Shown here: piece after piece, positions 13,311 through 26,094 of the stretch | Layout: each line of letters opens with the position of its first letter | How positions within the stretch are numbered: the first letter of the stretch is position 1 | NCBI GenBank assembly: GCA_050084985.1 | Contig: JBITNC010000001.1 | Coordinates: 91,326,001-91,390,000 of the forward strand | DNA from: Nageia nagi | Taxonomy: Eukaryota > Pinophyta | Direction of reading: 5' to 3' | Length of the DNA stretch: 64,000 nt | The notes under the pieces: model-generated | The model's input: the letters and a program-made list of their open reading frames with translations, nothing else | The model's database searches: none | What the model was told of the DNA's origin: nothing | Position numbers and translations under genes: made by a program

Positions 13311-14944
13311 ACAAGAACCACATCACAACCATAAGTACGATTTAATCATACATATTTTAGTATGTCACATATCAAAAGTGTGTTACATATCCAAGTATGT
13401 TTAATCAAAACTATGCCTTGAAATTATGTTTCAATTATATTTAATATCTAAAATAAACTTGACATAAAATCTCAAAAACCATCTATATAGGGAGAGGGGT
13501 TTATGGAGTTTCTTGTAAGGAGGATGAAAATGCTGAAAAAGGAGGTCTTGTTGTTATGGCCATCTCATTGTTCCTTATAAGTGATATTATTTCCTCTACA
13601 TGAGTGATGAGCACACTGACTTTCAAATAACCTTTAGAGTCTTTAGGGTCAATACTGATCACCTTGCCTTCGATCATTATGTTACTAATCACCATTGGCA
13701 TTTTTGGTGATGTCCCTTTTATTTTTTTAGATATTGGTGGTATATTTGTTGATCTTTTTTTGGAGACATCCTTCATTAAAATTATGATACTCCTTTATTT
13801 ATATTCCAAAGAAGTGCAATACTTGTATTCAAAAAGATCTTAAATGTTACAAAGATCAATTTAAATACACAAGGACCAAGACTTATTTGTCAAAATATAG
13901 TTTCATAGATTATAATGATCATAAGATATGCATAAAATGGGTTTTATAAAAATACTCTAGCATTATGCAACACAATTTCACACACTAGAACACTAGTAAG
14001 ATATGCACTAAATATGTTGCATCTTATGTTTTACTTTGAAATATTCATGTTGAAGAGGCCAATTGCATTTCAAACTTGGAGAATATTCTTGTGAAGTTTA
14101 TTGATGATGTAAAGTAATGCAGAATCTAAATATTTTTGCATAATGACATGGTGCATGCTTTTAGGCAGATATAAAATAATGTGCTATTTCATTTTTTCAA
14201 AAAGTGTGGTTAATAAATATTTGTATAAATAGACAATATTATTTATGGTTTAATCAATTATGCCCTTAATGTAGCTAGATTGAAGTTAAAAAAGGGTACA
14301 TGCATTGTTGACCTTATTAATTGTATAGGATATCTTGAGGAATATTTGAAAGCCACAACATTTGATTGATAAAATGCAACAAAGAGATACACCATATTTT
14401 TCAGGAATCTTGTACAAATATAGAGTGATGAAATAGAGAAGGAGGTGAAATAAATGGAAATATGAAATGATAAACAATATATGTTAAAGAAATGCCATCT
14501 TAACTCTTGTGCTAGGAATGCCACCTCATATTCTCTACAACATTTGTAGAGCTATAGCAAGAAAATAACTCACTTCAACCATGTGTAACAATGTTGAAAG
14601 CAAGAAATATAAAAAGCTTATTATATAATAAAATCACTCACCTATACATTATATACAACCTTGGTGTAATGGGGAAATACTTCAACACATTTGCATGAAT
14701 CTTATTATTTTATTTTATTTTTCAAAATATGATTGATATTTGAATCCTCATCCATGCTAGTGCATGCATCCAATGCATAATGGTAAAAATTATATGGTTT
14801 TTCTCCATGAAAAAAAAACTTATATGTTTGGTCAATTCTAGTAAAAAATTGATGCTCATGAACTTCCTTAAAACTAAGAGTTTCCATATTTTGGCACCTC
14901 TGACATGGAAATCTAATTCTCTTAGAGTCTTTTTAATTATTTTT
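13311..14944. other. No gene recognised
   Basis: AT-rich sequence. A 91-codon minus-strand frame at 13501-13776 is rich in Lys, Ser and Ile and resembles nothing I recognise. Frames at 14258-14524 and 14705-14887 are short and low-complexity. No repeat ends or transposon motifs were identified. Confidence 0.4.
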
Positions 14945-15431
14945 TTGTAAGTTTGATCCTATCATCATTTCCATTGAGGAGTTTAGAGATTTATCTCAAC
15001 TCACTCTAGTTGAGTTGCTCAAAAGCTTGTAGACCTATAAGAATATAATAATGGAAATGTATGAGAATTTTAATCAAGCATTCTAAGAAAAACTCAAATT
15101 CGAAAACTAACCATCTACTTCCTCTAATTCAAAATCTCCTTCATAAGGCCATGGTAGATCAAGTTGCAGTAGAGGTCATGGATGTGGCAATAGTGGTAGA
15201 GGAAGATGCATATTTGTTAGCAAAAGCTAGAGCTTAGCCTAAAGATATTATGACTTCTATGGAAAGGATAATCACATAGAATAACAATTCTTCAAGAAAA
15301 GGAACTAACAAAGGGCCAATTTGAGTGAAGAGTAAGCTAAAACAAAAGTTCTTCCTTACAAAAAATTTGAAGTTGTTAATGATCATATTTGGTACCTTAA
15401 TCATGGTTATTGAAATCACATGACTGGGAAC
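14945..15431 (+). pseudogene. Copia relic E, part 1: gag end and protease start
   Basis: Plus-strand sequence closely related to relic G. It starts abruptly within gag ('LSQLTLVELLKSL'-like) and runs through a degraded CCHC region to the protease entry, where 'HIWYLNHGY' replaces the usual WYLDSG. It stops at 15431, exactly where the 3' LTR of copia D begins, and resumes at 32890. The left edge at about 14945 is a truncation with no LTR. Confidence 0.82.
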
Positions 15432-15938
15432 TAAAGGAATAAATACTTAACACTCAATTCCTATATGCCCAAGATTATATGAAATCTCATTCTAACATCA
15501 ATATTCAAAGCATAAATGCAATAGCCAATCTCACAAGTTTGACACACATATAAAGTGGTTCCTCTCATATAAGAGAGTACATCCATTAACTAATATCTTT
15601 CTCATTCACAAAGAAAACTTTCTTACAAGACCTCTTCCTCTCCTAAAACTAATCCTAGAGCATAAATTTTCTCAAGGTTTGGTGTATGATCACATGGAGA
15701 GGCCCTTCTATTTATAGGCCAAAATCCTCCCTTGGATCACCTTTTTAACCAATGTCCAAAGATATGACATGCTTCATCCTTTTACCCAAGGGGCATGCTC
15801 ATGATAAGGAGTGTGAGATAAGTTACATTATCATATTAACTTAAATACTTAAGGTATCTAGGTATATCTTTAAGTATTGGTGAATTTACAAAGAAGAACA
15901 TTACAAAATCTTACAATAACGCATTATGCATTCCAACA
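15432..15938 (-). repeat. 3' LTR of copia D
   Basis: 507 bp matching 32379-32889, with shared plus-strand words such as 'gacacacatataaagtggtt'. The inner edge is followed (minus strand, just upstream) by the purine tract AAGGAGGAG at about 15939-15947. The outer TG dinucleotide has mutated to TA (plus-strand 15432-15433). Confidence 0.88.
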
Positions 15939-16739
15939 CTCCTCCTTAACGTAATATTGGAATAGAGTGAAAAAGAGAGAAGAAAGAGAGAGTAAGAGTG
16001 TTCTTCTCCATACAGATACAATCAAAGATGTGAAATTTTACATCTTTATGAAGTAAGCAAGATCTTAGTTGAGATTCACTACTTTACCATTCTAATAAAT
16101 AATTTACAATACAATCATTAACCATAAATAGTTTCAATGTATGTAAAGTAGTTATCCAACTGGAAGTTGATATGATGAGCCTCCATGAGCCTGCACAACT
16201 AAAGTAACCTACAATCTCAAGAAGAAAATTGCAAGCTATAGGTAGCTCAAAAAATAACATCAATTATATGCATTATATACATATTCATATCAAGGATAAA
16301 TGAATCAAGCAATTCCATCCATAAACTAATCAATGATGCACTATAAATCATCATGAAAATGCTATGATAATACTCATAATCAATTGTTATATACAAAATA
16401 TTTGTTGATTATTATCATAAATAGAGCATGAAAAAATGCACATACTACTTCCTCACACATGTATAACTGAACAGTCCCAAAAGACACATACAAGTTCTTC
16501 AAATATGGATAACTAAATAGTATAAAAAAGATCCATTATAAACACATACAAGTTCATCCATATGGATAACTGAATAGTGTTAATGATGATCTATTATATG
16601 CTTAAGTATACAAATAGTTCATCACATAAGAAGAACTAGCCAAAAGTACACAAATCAACACTATACAACCAAAAATCCTCCTAAGGGTAAAGTTATCATC
16701 TTAAACATGAATTCAACATAAAAATTCAAACATCACTCC

Positions 16740-19160
16740 CCCTTGAGGGAAAATTTACCAACCCTATAAAATCCTTAAGCTTATTGAACTAAGCTTTAGG
16801 AAGGGGATTGGTGAATAAATTAGCAAAGTTCAAGGTATATGGACAATACTCCAAGTGTATGATTCCATTTAGAACCTTCTCCCTGATGAAGTGGACTTAG
16901 ATTTCTACATGTTTTATTCTTTGATAAAAATAAGATTCTTAACCAAATAAATAATTGACTAATTATTTGCACAAATATGATATGGGCAAGCTTGCTCATA
17001 CCTAATTTCTTTTAGAAGATGCCTAAGCCAAATAGCTTCCTAGGCTGCAATAGTCATGGCTTGATATTAAGATTCTATGGTGGAAAGAGAAATAATAGGT
17101 TTCTTATTGGAAGCATAAGAGATAGCACCTAAAATAATGCTAAAAACATATGTAAAGGTTAATTTTCTATCATCTTTATCATCCCCATAGTCAAAATTTG
17201 AGAACCTTGAGAGAATAAATGAGAGTAACTTAAAATACTTGAGAGCAAGATCCTTCATTCCTGCAACATACCTTAAGATTGGCTTAATAGCATTAAGGTG
17301 CTAAACATATAATTTTTGCATGAATCATGCCATCAAATTCATTTCAAAAGTAATATCTAGCATGGAAATAGTCAAATAAAGAAGATTTCCATTCAATTTT
17401 CTATAAGCTGTAGCATCTACAAATAGAGAGTTAGATCTAAGAGACAGTGATTCGAGGAGAGACTAGGATCACAACAAATTTGCACTCCTCCATTCCAAAA
17501 TTTTGCAAGATGTTTTATATATAATTATATTGAATAATATAAGTATAATCCTTGTATTGGTATACTTGCATTCCAAGGTATTAGTGCAAGATATCAAGAT
17601 CAATCATTTCAAATGTTGCCTTAAGTTTAGATATGAAGTCTTGGATGATTCCATCATTATTCCTAGTAATAAGAATATCATCCACATAAAAAATAATCAA
17701 TACCACATCTTTGAAGAAGTACTTGGAGAATCCAATGTATTCAAAGTAACCATAAATATTCTTGTACCAAGCTTTACGGGTTTGCCTAAGTCCATACAAT
17801 GACTTCTTTCGCTTGCACATAGATGATTCTTTTCCTTCCATAATAAATCCTTCTAGTTGATTCATGTAGATTTTCACATCTAAGTCACCATTAAGAAATG
17901 CACTCTTGATTTCAAGTTGAAAAACTTTCCATCCCTAAGCTATTGAAAGAGCAAGGATTATCCTAATAGTGGACATGTTTGCCATGAGAGAAAAGGTTTC
18001 CTCATAATCAACCCTGTATTTCTAAGCAAAACCTTTGGCCAATAACCTTGCTTGAATTTCTTAATATCTTCAATTGAATTATACTTTACCTTATAGATGC
18101 ACTAATTACTAATCACATTCCTCTCATTGGGATAATGAACCAAGTCCCAAGTTTCATTTTTCATAAGCACCTCATACTCCACTTTCATGGATTCCATATA
18201 ACACTCATGCTTTGAAGATTCCTTGAATGATGAGGGCTCATTTTTTTTATCAATTTTGAAAAATAAGGATTTATTCAAGGTCATACACCTTGTTATTCTC
18301 TACATTGGAGAATTTATCTCTTGAGTTAACTTATATACATTGATATCAAAACAATTAGGTGCAACTAAAGAGTCATATTGATCATCAACATCCTCATTAG
18401 AAGAAAAATTATCATGAAGTTCATTGAATTTTACATCTCTCGATATGAAAATTTCTCTGAAGAATAGAGAGTATACTCTATGCTGACTATCATAGCCCAT
18501 AAAGATGCATTTTTTTAGTTCTTTTGTACAATATTTTTCTTTTCTCAGAAATAATGTAGAAGAATGTTTCACAACCAAACACCCTATAGTGAGAAATGTT
18601 GGGTTTCTTTCCTATCCATGCATCAAAAGGAGTTTTACCCTCAATGGATTTTGTAGTACACCTATTCAAGGTATAAATTATAGTTCTCACAACTTCTTCC
18701 TATAAGAAATTAAGAAGATTTCCAACATTCATCTAGCCATTTCCATGATAATCTTATTTTTCCTTTCAAAAACACCATTTTGTTGAGGAGTGTAAGGAAT
18801 TATAAACTACCTCTTTATCTCATACTTGGAACAAAATTTATTAAACTCATTGATGTTATACTCTCCCTCATTACCTAATCTTATCATCTTGATTTTAAGG
18901 TCAAACTAATTTTCAACTAAGATCTTGAAATCTTTAAACCTATCAAAGGTTTGATCTTTGTGCTCAATTAGATAACCAAATGTCATCCTACTGAATTCAT
19001 AGATGAAGGTCAAGATATAATATGCTCCCCTAAGTGAATTAGTCTGAAATATACCCGTCAAATTTGAATGTAAAAGTTGAAGAGGTTGGATTTCCCTTGT
19101 TGTCTTAACTTTTTGAAATCTCTTTCTATTCATCTTACCTAAGATACACTTCTCACATAG
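16740..19160 (-). pseudogene. Copia D pol: integrase, reverse transcriptase, RNase H
   Basis: On the minus strand, integrase occupies about 19133-18490. It has 'TFIYEFSRMTFGYLIEHKD' and 'GKTPFDAWIGKKPNISHYRVFGC', and the first catalytic aspartate region reads LLHSNLTG rather than HSDLxG. Reverse transcriptase follows (about 18280-17270), with 'KKSLYGLRQTRKAWYKNI' and the catalytic box 'IIFYVDDILIT'. RNase H lies at about 17260-16770 ('KKPIISLSTIES'). Several frameshifts and stops separate the pieces. The domain order integrase before reverse transcriptase is the hallmark of copia elements. Confidence 0.9.
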
Positions 19161-19189
19161 ACCAATTGTGGGTTAAATTGAAGGTAAAA

Positions 19190-20579
19190 CTTATACAATA
19201 TCTTGGTCTTCAATTACTTGAATACTTTTATGGTTAAGGTACCCTAAACATTGGTACCAAAGATTTCTCTTAGAGCACATATTCATAACAAGATACATAT
19301 TAGTTGGAACTTGATACATAATATAGAGATCATCTTTAACTGATCCTTTCACCAATGTGGAAAGTCCCTTATTAATGCACCAAGAGTGTGAGTTGAACTC
19401 AAATGAGTATCTTTTCCTTGCAACTTGAATCATGGAAAGAAGATTTATTTAGAACTTAGGCACATAGAGCACATTTTAAATAACCTTTATGTGAATCAAC
19501 ACATTCTTAATCCCTTGGAATTCAAGGATTGAATTATCACCTATCATAACTACATCCTTTTTATACTTATAAAAATTTTCAAATCATAGGTCATTAGTGC
19601 ATCCAAATTCAACAATCCAATCAATCAAAAAAGTGTAAGTTATGGAGTAAGAACATAAATAAAACCAACTTTAATATTCTACTTCCCTTTAAAGTTCTTC
19701 ATATTTTTATTTTTTTAATTCTTTTATTCTCTTTTATTTTTGTAGTAATCAAATTATTCATGACCATAGCTAGCACAAAAGTTACAATTTTCATAAAATT
19801 TTTCCTTGGGATTTGGTTTGTTTGCCTTTCCCTTTCCATCTCTCTTCTTGTAGTTGATGTTGTTTCCCTTCTTCTCAAAATTCTTGGAGGTAGCAAGAAA
19901 AGATTTCTTTTTATACTTGAACTTCTTGAAAGGAGTTTTAGTTGCTCCTAAAGCAACATTATTATCCTTTGGAGAAGAGACCAACACCTTTTTGTTAAGA
20001 ATTTCCTTTGCTTTAGAAGGAGCCTTGAAAGGTTTTCAGGACAGAAGACTTCTTATTCATCATCAAGCCTAGTCTTAATAATTATCACAAAGTTATTGAA
20101 TTTTTAAGAAAAGGTTTAAAAGATGATGAAGAGCATGAACTTATCATTTATCCAATTAGCATCCACAACCAACAAGTTGGTTTTTAAGGTCAATGATCTT
20201 GTTCAAATAGATGGTAATATTTTCTTCTTTCCCTTGACAAAATTGAAGTAAATTTTGGAGAATGGTGAACCTTCTTAAATATTTGGACCCTAAGTAGATT
20301 TTCTTAAGCCTATCCCAAGCTTTCTTTGTAGAGGTTGTTAAAGATATCATAAGTAACACTTTGTATGATACTACACAGAAAATCATAGAAGTTTCCAACT
20401 CATTCTTTGTGTTGTAGGCTTCAAGTTCCTTCTCATTTATAGGAGCAACTAGATTCTCATTAAATTTTTGCTATAGTTTTCTTACTTGTAATTCAACTTT
20501 CATTCAAGGTTCCCAAATACCATAGTTGGAACCATCGAGAATGTGCTTGGGTAATAAGATGTCTCCCATTTGATATACA
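19190..20579 (-). pseudogene. Copia D gag and protease region, duplicate unit 1
   Basis: The gag start (minus strand) is the ATG at 20579-20577, in the same context as copia B (ATGGGAGAC). The frame at 20398-20156 carries the UBN2 core 'AWDRLKKIYLGSKYLRRF'. A zinc-knuckle region beginning CNFCASYGHE lies near 19750. The frame 19433-19191 is the GAG-pre-integrase region ('YSFEFNSHSWCINKGLSTLV'). Stops and frameshifts split it into at least four frames. The same region recurs at 22346-23640. Confidence 0.82.
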
Positions 20580-22345
20580 AGAAGGTGAAAGTGTTAACCA
20601 ATGTAAGCATGTGAATCAACTTTATATGTTGAGTTTAATTATACATACATGTTTAGATGTGCATAAATTAATCAACCATACATATACATGATAAATTTTA
20701 ATTAAGGATAATAAAAAGGAAATGCTTAACTTGTTTAACAAAATTCATATATGCAAAGGTTTACAATAGAATAAATCCCATACATCCAACATTTTTTCAT
20801 AACCAAGTACCATAGTTATAGAGAGGGATAAAGTTGAGGTCTTTTTTCTTGTTTCAAATTATGCCTTCACTTGGATTTCCATAAGGTGGAGCCCAAGTCC
20901 TACCAATCCTCAACTAGTTCATCTTGGTTAGTAATATACTCTTGCAAGGAGGAGTACTAACTATTTTCCAAGGTTGTGACATATATTTGATCGTTCAAAT
21001 TATTATCTTGATTAGGTTTCATATTGTCCTCCTAAGTTATCAAGATAATCTTTGAATGAATGTCTATACATGTGGTATCACTACATAAATACCTATCCAT
21101 CTATATAGAATTATATATATATACCAACAAAGGACTTAGGAGTAATTAAAAAGTACAAACTTTTCATCATTTAGATTATCAAATTGAAGGCTTCAGTTTG
21201 CCTTGTTCTCATCACTTGGCTCCCTAATTAAGTCATGTTGTATAATATATGTGTGGATGTATTCATTTTAGAGGTTGCACTTTCAATGTTACTAACAACA
21301 AATTGAAACCTGAGAGTCTAATGGATTTTGTTACTAACCCCAAAAGGACCTCTTTACATAAGTTTCACAATTTTTTTTATAAGTTCAATATTTTTGCATA
21401 AGGAATTATCCAAAGTAAACATTGAAAGGCATTCAATAAAATTTTAAGTAATAGGCATGCATCCATTAAGTATGTATTTATTATGAATTTTATTTTTTGA
21501 AGTAAAAAGCATTCATAGGAAAAATTGCCCTTCCTTTTTACCTAAAAAAAATTCTTCATCAATATTAAAGAATCTCCTTATTGCAAATTTACCTTAAAAA
21601 ACTTGTCTACAAAAAATTCCATTTTTAACACTTAGGAAGGAATGCCTTAAAAAAAATTCATCCCCCTTTATCAATTTAGAGGAAAAAAATTGATTCTAAA
21701 ATTTTTCTCTTCTCCCCCCACCCCCTTTTTTCAAAAAAAAAAAAAATCCCCTTTTCAACCTTTAAAAAGGAACTCTCTCTTTTAAAAAATGAAATTTTTA
21801 TTAATTTTTTTATTTTAAATATTAACCTCCTTAGTTTAAGAAAGTAGCACCTCCATAAAAATTATTGCAAGGAGACAAAAAAATAATTAACTCTCCTACA
21901 ACAAAATTAATGGAAAGTGGAATCTTACACTCCACTTCATCCCCGTTAATAGCCTGACTATGATGGTCTAAAAACTTGCAAGATAAGTAAAACAATTGTA
22001 GGTTAAAAAAAAATAAAATAATGCACAAGGTTTGCCTAAGTGCACTCTTTCCTTATGATGTACTAGGTCCAGCCAAACCCTCTTTTTTGGTCTGTAAGTG
22101 TCAATCATCCATCCATGTTACCCAAAGGGTAACGTTGATGATAATCATGGTCGTATAGTGGCCATGAGAAGTTTACGAAGGGTCAATGCTAGGAGCAAAG
22201 GGGTGGTCAAGCTAATAGTGATGAGCACAAAGATTGCATAGAGAAGAGCACTACAGAGGCAAGGCCCAACATCCCCTCACCATCATGTTGTGCAAAGTGA
22301 AAGGCAGTGGTTTTATGGCCATCTATTTTCACCTTTTTTCATAGG
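19357..22345 (-). repeat. Tandem duplication in copia D, unit 1
   Basis: About 3.0 kb from the pre-integrase region through gag and into the leader. It is repeated head-to-tail at 22346-25410. Paired landmarks: 'agtcccttattaatgca' at 19361 and again at about 22355; the gag start at 20579 and its counterpart near 23613; 'ttatggccatctattttcacc' at about 22312 and 25378. Confidence 0.88.
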
Positions 22346-25300
22346 AACAACAAAGTGGCAAGTCCCTTATTAATGCATCAAGATGTGAGTTGAACTCAAA
22401 TGAGTATCCCTTCCTTGCAACTTGAATTATGGAAAGAAGGTTCATTTAGAACTTAAGCACATAGAGCACATTTTAAAGAACATTTCTCTAAATCAAAACA
22501 CTCCTAATCCTTGGAATTCAAGGATTAAATTATCACCTATCATAACTACATCCTTTCTATACTTATGAAAAATTTCAAACTTATCATTTTCAAAGCATAG
22601 GTGATTAGTGCATCCAAAGTCAATAATCCATTCAATTGAGGAAGTGCAAATTATGGAGTAAAAATATAAACAAAACCAACTTTAATATTCTTCTTCCCTT
22701 TAAAGTTCTTCATATTTTTATTTTTCTTATTCTTTTATTTTATTTTCTTTTTGTAGCAATCAAATTATTTGTGACTATAGCTACCACAAATTTACAATGT
22801 CCATTGAATTTTTCCTTAGGATTTGGTTTGTTTGCCTTTCCCTTTCCATCTCTCTACTTGTAGTTGATGTTCTTTCTCTTCTTCTCAAAATTCTTTGGAG
22901 GTAGTAAGAAAAGATTTGTTTTTATGTTTGAACTTCTTGAAAGGTGTTTTGGTTGCTCTTAAAGAAACATTATTATCTTTTGGAGAAGAGATCAACACCT
23001 TTTTGTTAAGAGTTTTCTTGTGCTTCAGAAAAAGCCTTGAAAGGTTCTTGAAAGAGAAGATTTCTTCTTCATCATCAAGCTTAGTCTCAATAACTATCAC
23101 AAAGTTACTAAAATTTGAAGAAAGGGTTTACAGAATGATGAAGAGCATGAACTTATCATTGTTCCAATTGCATCCACAACCAACAAGTTAGGTCCTCAGG
23201 TCAATGATCTTATTCAAATAGATGGTAATATTTTCTTCTTCCCCTTGATGAGATTGAAATTTTTTTTAGAGAATGGTGAACCTTCTTGAATATTTGGATC
23301 CTAAGTAGATTTTTTTAAGTTTATCCCAAGCTTCCTTTTTTTTTAAGTCTATCTCAAGCTTCCTTTGTAGAGGTTGATGAAGATATCAAAAGCAACATTT
23401 TGTACGATACTACATAGAAAATCATAGAAGTTTCCAACAAATTCTTTTTATTGTAAGCTTCAAGTTTCTTCTCATCTATTTGAGTAACTAGATTCTCATT
23501 AACTTTCTGACTCTAGTTTCTTTACTTGCAATTCAACTTTCATTTGAGGTTCCCAAATACCATAGTTGGAACTATCAAGAATGTGCTTGGGTAAGAAGGT
23601 GTCTCCTATTTGATACACAAGAAGGTGAAAGTGTTAACCAATGTAAGCATGTGAATCAACCTTACATGTTGAGTTTAATCATACATACATGTTTAGATTT
23701 GCATAAATTAGTCAACCATACATATACATGATAAATTTTAATTAAGAATAATCAAAAGGATATGATTAACTTGTTTAACAAAATTCATATGTACAAAGGT
23801 TTACAATAGAATAAATCCCATATATCTAACATTTTTTCATAACCAAGTACCATAGTTATAGAGAAGGATAAAGTTGAGGTCTTTTTTCTTGTCTAAAATT
23901 ATGCATTCACATGGTTGCCCACAAGGTGGAGCCCAAGTCCTACCAATCTTCAACCAGTTCATATTGGTTAGTAATATACTCTCATAAGGAAGAGTACTAA
24001 CTATTTTCCAAGGTTGTGATGTATATTTGATCAATTAAATTATTATCTTGATTATGTTTCAAATTATCCTCCTAAGTTATCAAGATAATCTTTGAATGGA
24101 CATGCAGACATGTGGTATCACTACACAAATACCTATCCATCTATATAGAATTATGTCTAGACCAACAAAGGACTTTGGAGCAATTATTAAGTACAAACTT
24201 TTCACCATTTAGATTATTAGATTTAAGGCTTTAGTCTGCCTTGTTCTCACCACTTGGCTCCCTAAATAAGTCATGTTGTAGAATATATGTGTGGATTTAT
24301 TCATTTTAGGGAGTTGCACTTTCAATGTTACTAAAACAAATTGAAACCCAAAAGTATAATGGGTTTTGTTACTAACCCTAAAAGGACCTTTTTACATAAG
24401 TTCCATAATTTTGCACAAGTTCACAATTTTTTTTCTTCATAAGTTCAATATTTTTGCATAAGGAATTCATCCAAAGTAAACATTGAAAGGTATTCCATAA
24501 AATTCTAAGTAATAGGCATGCATACATTAAGTATGTATTTATAAGAAATTTTATTTTTGAAGTAAAAAGCATTCATAGGAAAAATTGTCCCTCCTTTTTA
24601 CCTAAAAAAATTCTTGCATCAATATTAAAGAATCTCCTTATTGCAAATTTACCTTAAAAAACTTGATCTAAAAAAAATTCCATTTTCAACACTTAGGAAG
24701 GAATGCCTTAAAAAACATTCATCCCCCTTTTGGCAATATAGAGGAAAAAAATTGATTCTAAAATTTTTCTCTCCTCCCTCTTTTTTCAAAAAAAAAAAAA
24801 TCCCCTTTTCAAGCTTTAAAAAGGAAAACTCTCTTTTAAAAAATGAAATTTCTATTAATTTTTTTTTTTTTTTAAATATTAACCTCCTTAGTTTAAGAAA
24901 GTAACACCTCTATAAAAATTATTGTAGGGAGACAAAAAATAATTAACTCTCCTGCAACAAAATTAATGGAAAGAGGAATCTTACACTCCACTTCATCCCC
25001 GTTAATAGCTTGATAATGATGGTTTAAAAACTTGCAATATAAGTGTAAAAAATTGTAGGTTAAAAAAAAATAAAAGAATGTATGAGGGTGGCCTAAGTGC
25101 ACTCTTCCCTTGTGATGCCCTAGGTTAACCAAACCCTCTTTGTTGGTTTGTAAGTGTCAATCATCCATCCATGTTAACTAGATAATTGGATGCAACCCAG
25201 AGGGTAACATTGGTGATAGACATGGCCATATAATGGCCATGAGAAGTTCATGAAGGAGCAAAGGGAAGGTCAAGTTGATAGTGATGAGTGCAAAGATTGC

Positions 25301-25410
25301 TGTGAACAAGAGCAACTATAGAGGTGAGGCCTAACATCCCCTCACCATCACATTATACAAAGTGATAGGCAGCGGTGTTATGGCCATCTATTTTCACCTC
25401 TATTCATAGG
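22346..25410 (-). repeat. Tandem duplication in copia D, unit 2
   Basis: Second copy of the 3 kb unit. It contains another decayed gag (for example 'SPKDNNVSLRATKTPFKKF' at 22885-23100 on the minus strand) and another leader block. Its gag start codon has changed from ATG to ATA (plus-strand 'gtctcctatttg' against 'gtctcccatttg' in unit 1). Small indels distinguish the units, including an extra T-rich repeat near 23330-23350. Confidence 0.88.
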
Positions 25411-25634
25411 AATAGCAACTATGGGTCAAGCATGGTAAAAAAAGAGACTATTTACATGGAGAAGGGTGAGTGCCAATGGTTGGCACCAAAAATGTTAGGG
25501 GTGTATAACAAGGTAGCTATGGAAGAATATGAGAGAGACAACATGAGGCACATGCAATGCATAAAGGAGGGAATAATCAAGGGTTATCAAGGTTTAGAGC
25601 AAAGTAGAAATGGAGATGGGTAAGGAAGCTAGGG

Positions 25635-26094
25635 TGAAATGATACCAGAATGAGACACCCCTGGGGGCATGGCTACTGATGGTACTGCTAGGTGCCAGCA
25701 TAGATAACATGGTTCACAAGCCTAGGTATGACCCCTTACGACATGATCTACATGTCTAGCTAGCTCTACCTATTCATCAAGTCTGTAGTTGCATACTACC
25801 TAAGGCCTCATGCCTCTAGGGTTAATCTAACCCCTTGGAGCACTAGATTGTCATAGTTACCAAAGTGCCTAGTGTTCATACCCAACCAGCAACCTTCTAA
25901 TGAGTTTCACCCCTAAGGTCCCCTTGAGCTTTATTAACCCATCCATACTGACCAATCCAACCATAGGAACAATCTCACATCCTTTTTTATCATGGTTCCT
26001 AAAGCATGATAGTTCGGTCCAGAATGGTTCCCCATGTGCTAGAGGTTATGCTCTAAGCACACTTGCCACATAAGGAGAGGCGAACCCTCTCACA
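25635..26094 (-). repeat. 3' LTR of element F
   Basis: 460 bp, TG...CA, aligned with 31232-31693 throughout (for example 'ggttcccccatgtg'-like and 'cacccctaaggtccccttga' segments). The purine tract AGTGGGGGAGAA on the minus strand abuts its inner edge (about 26095-26106). Confidence 0.88.

Noticed and set aside
13501-13776. 91-codon minus-strand ORF as a real gene
   Set aside because: No family resemblance, no splice or promoter context, and length within chance for this composition. Mentioned only as unrecognised.
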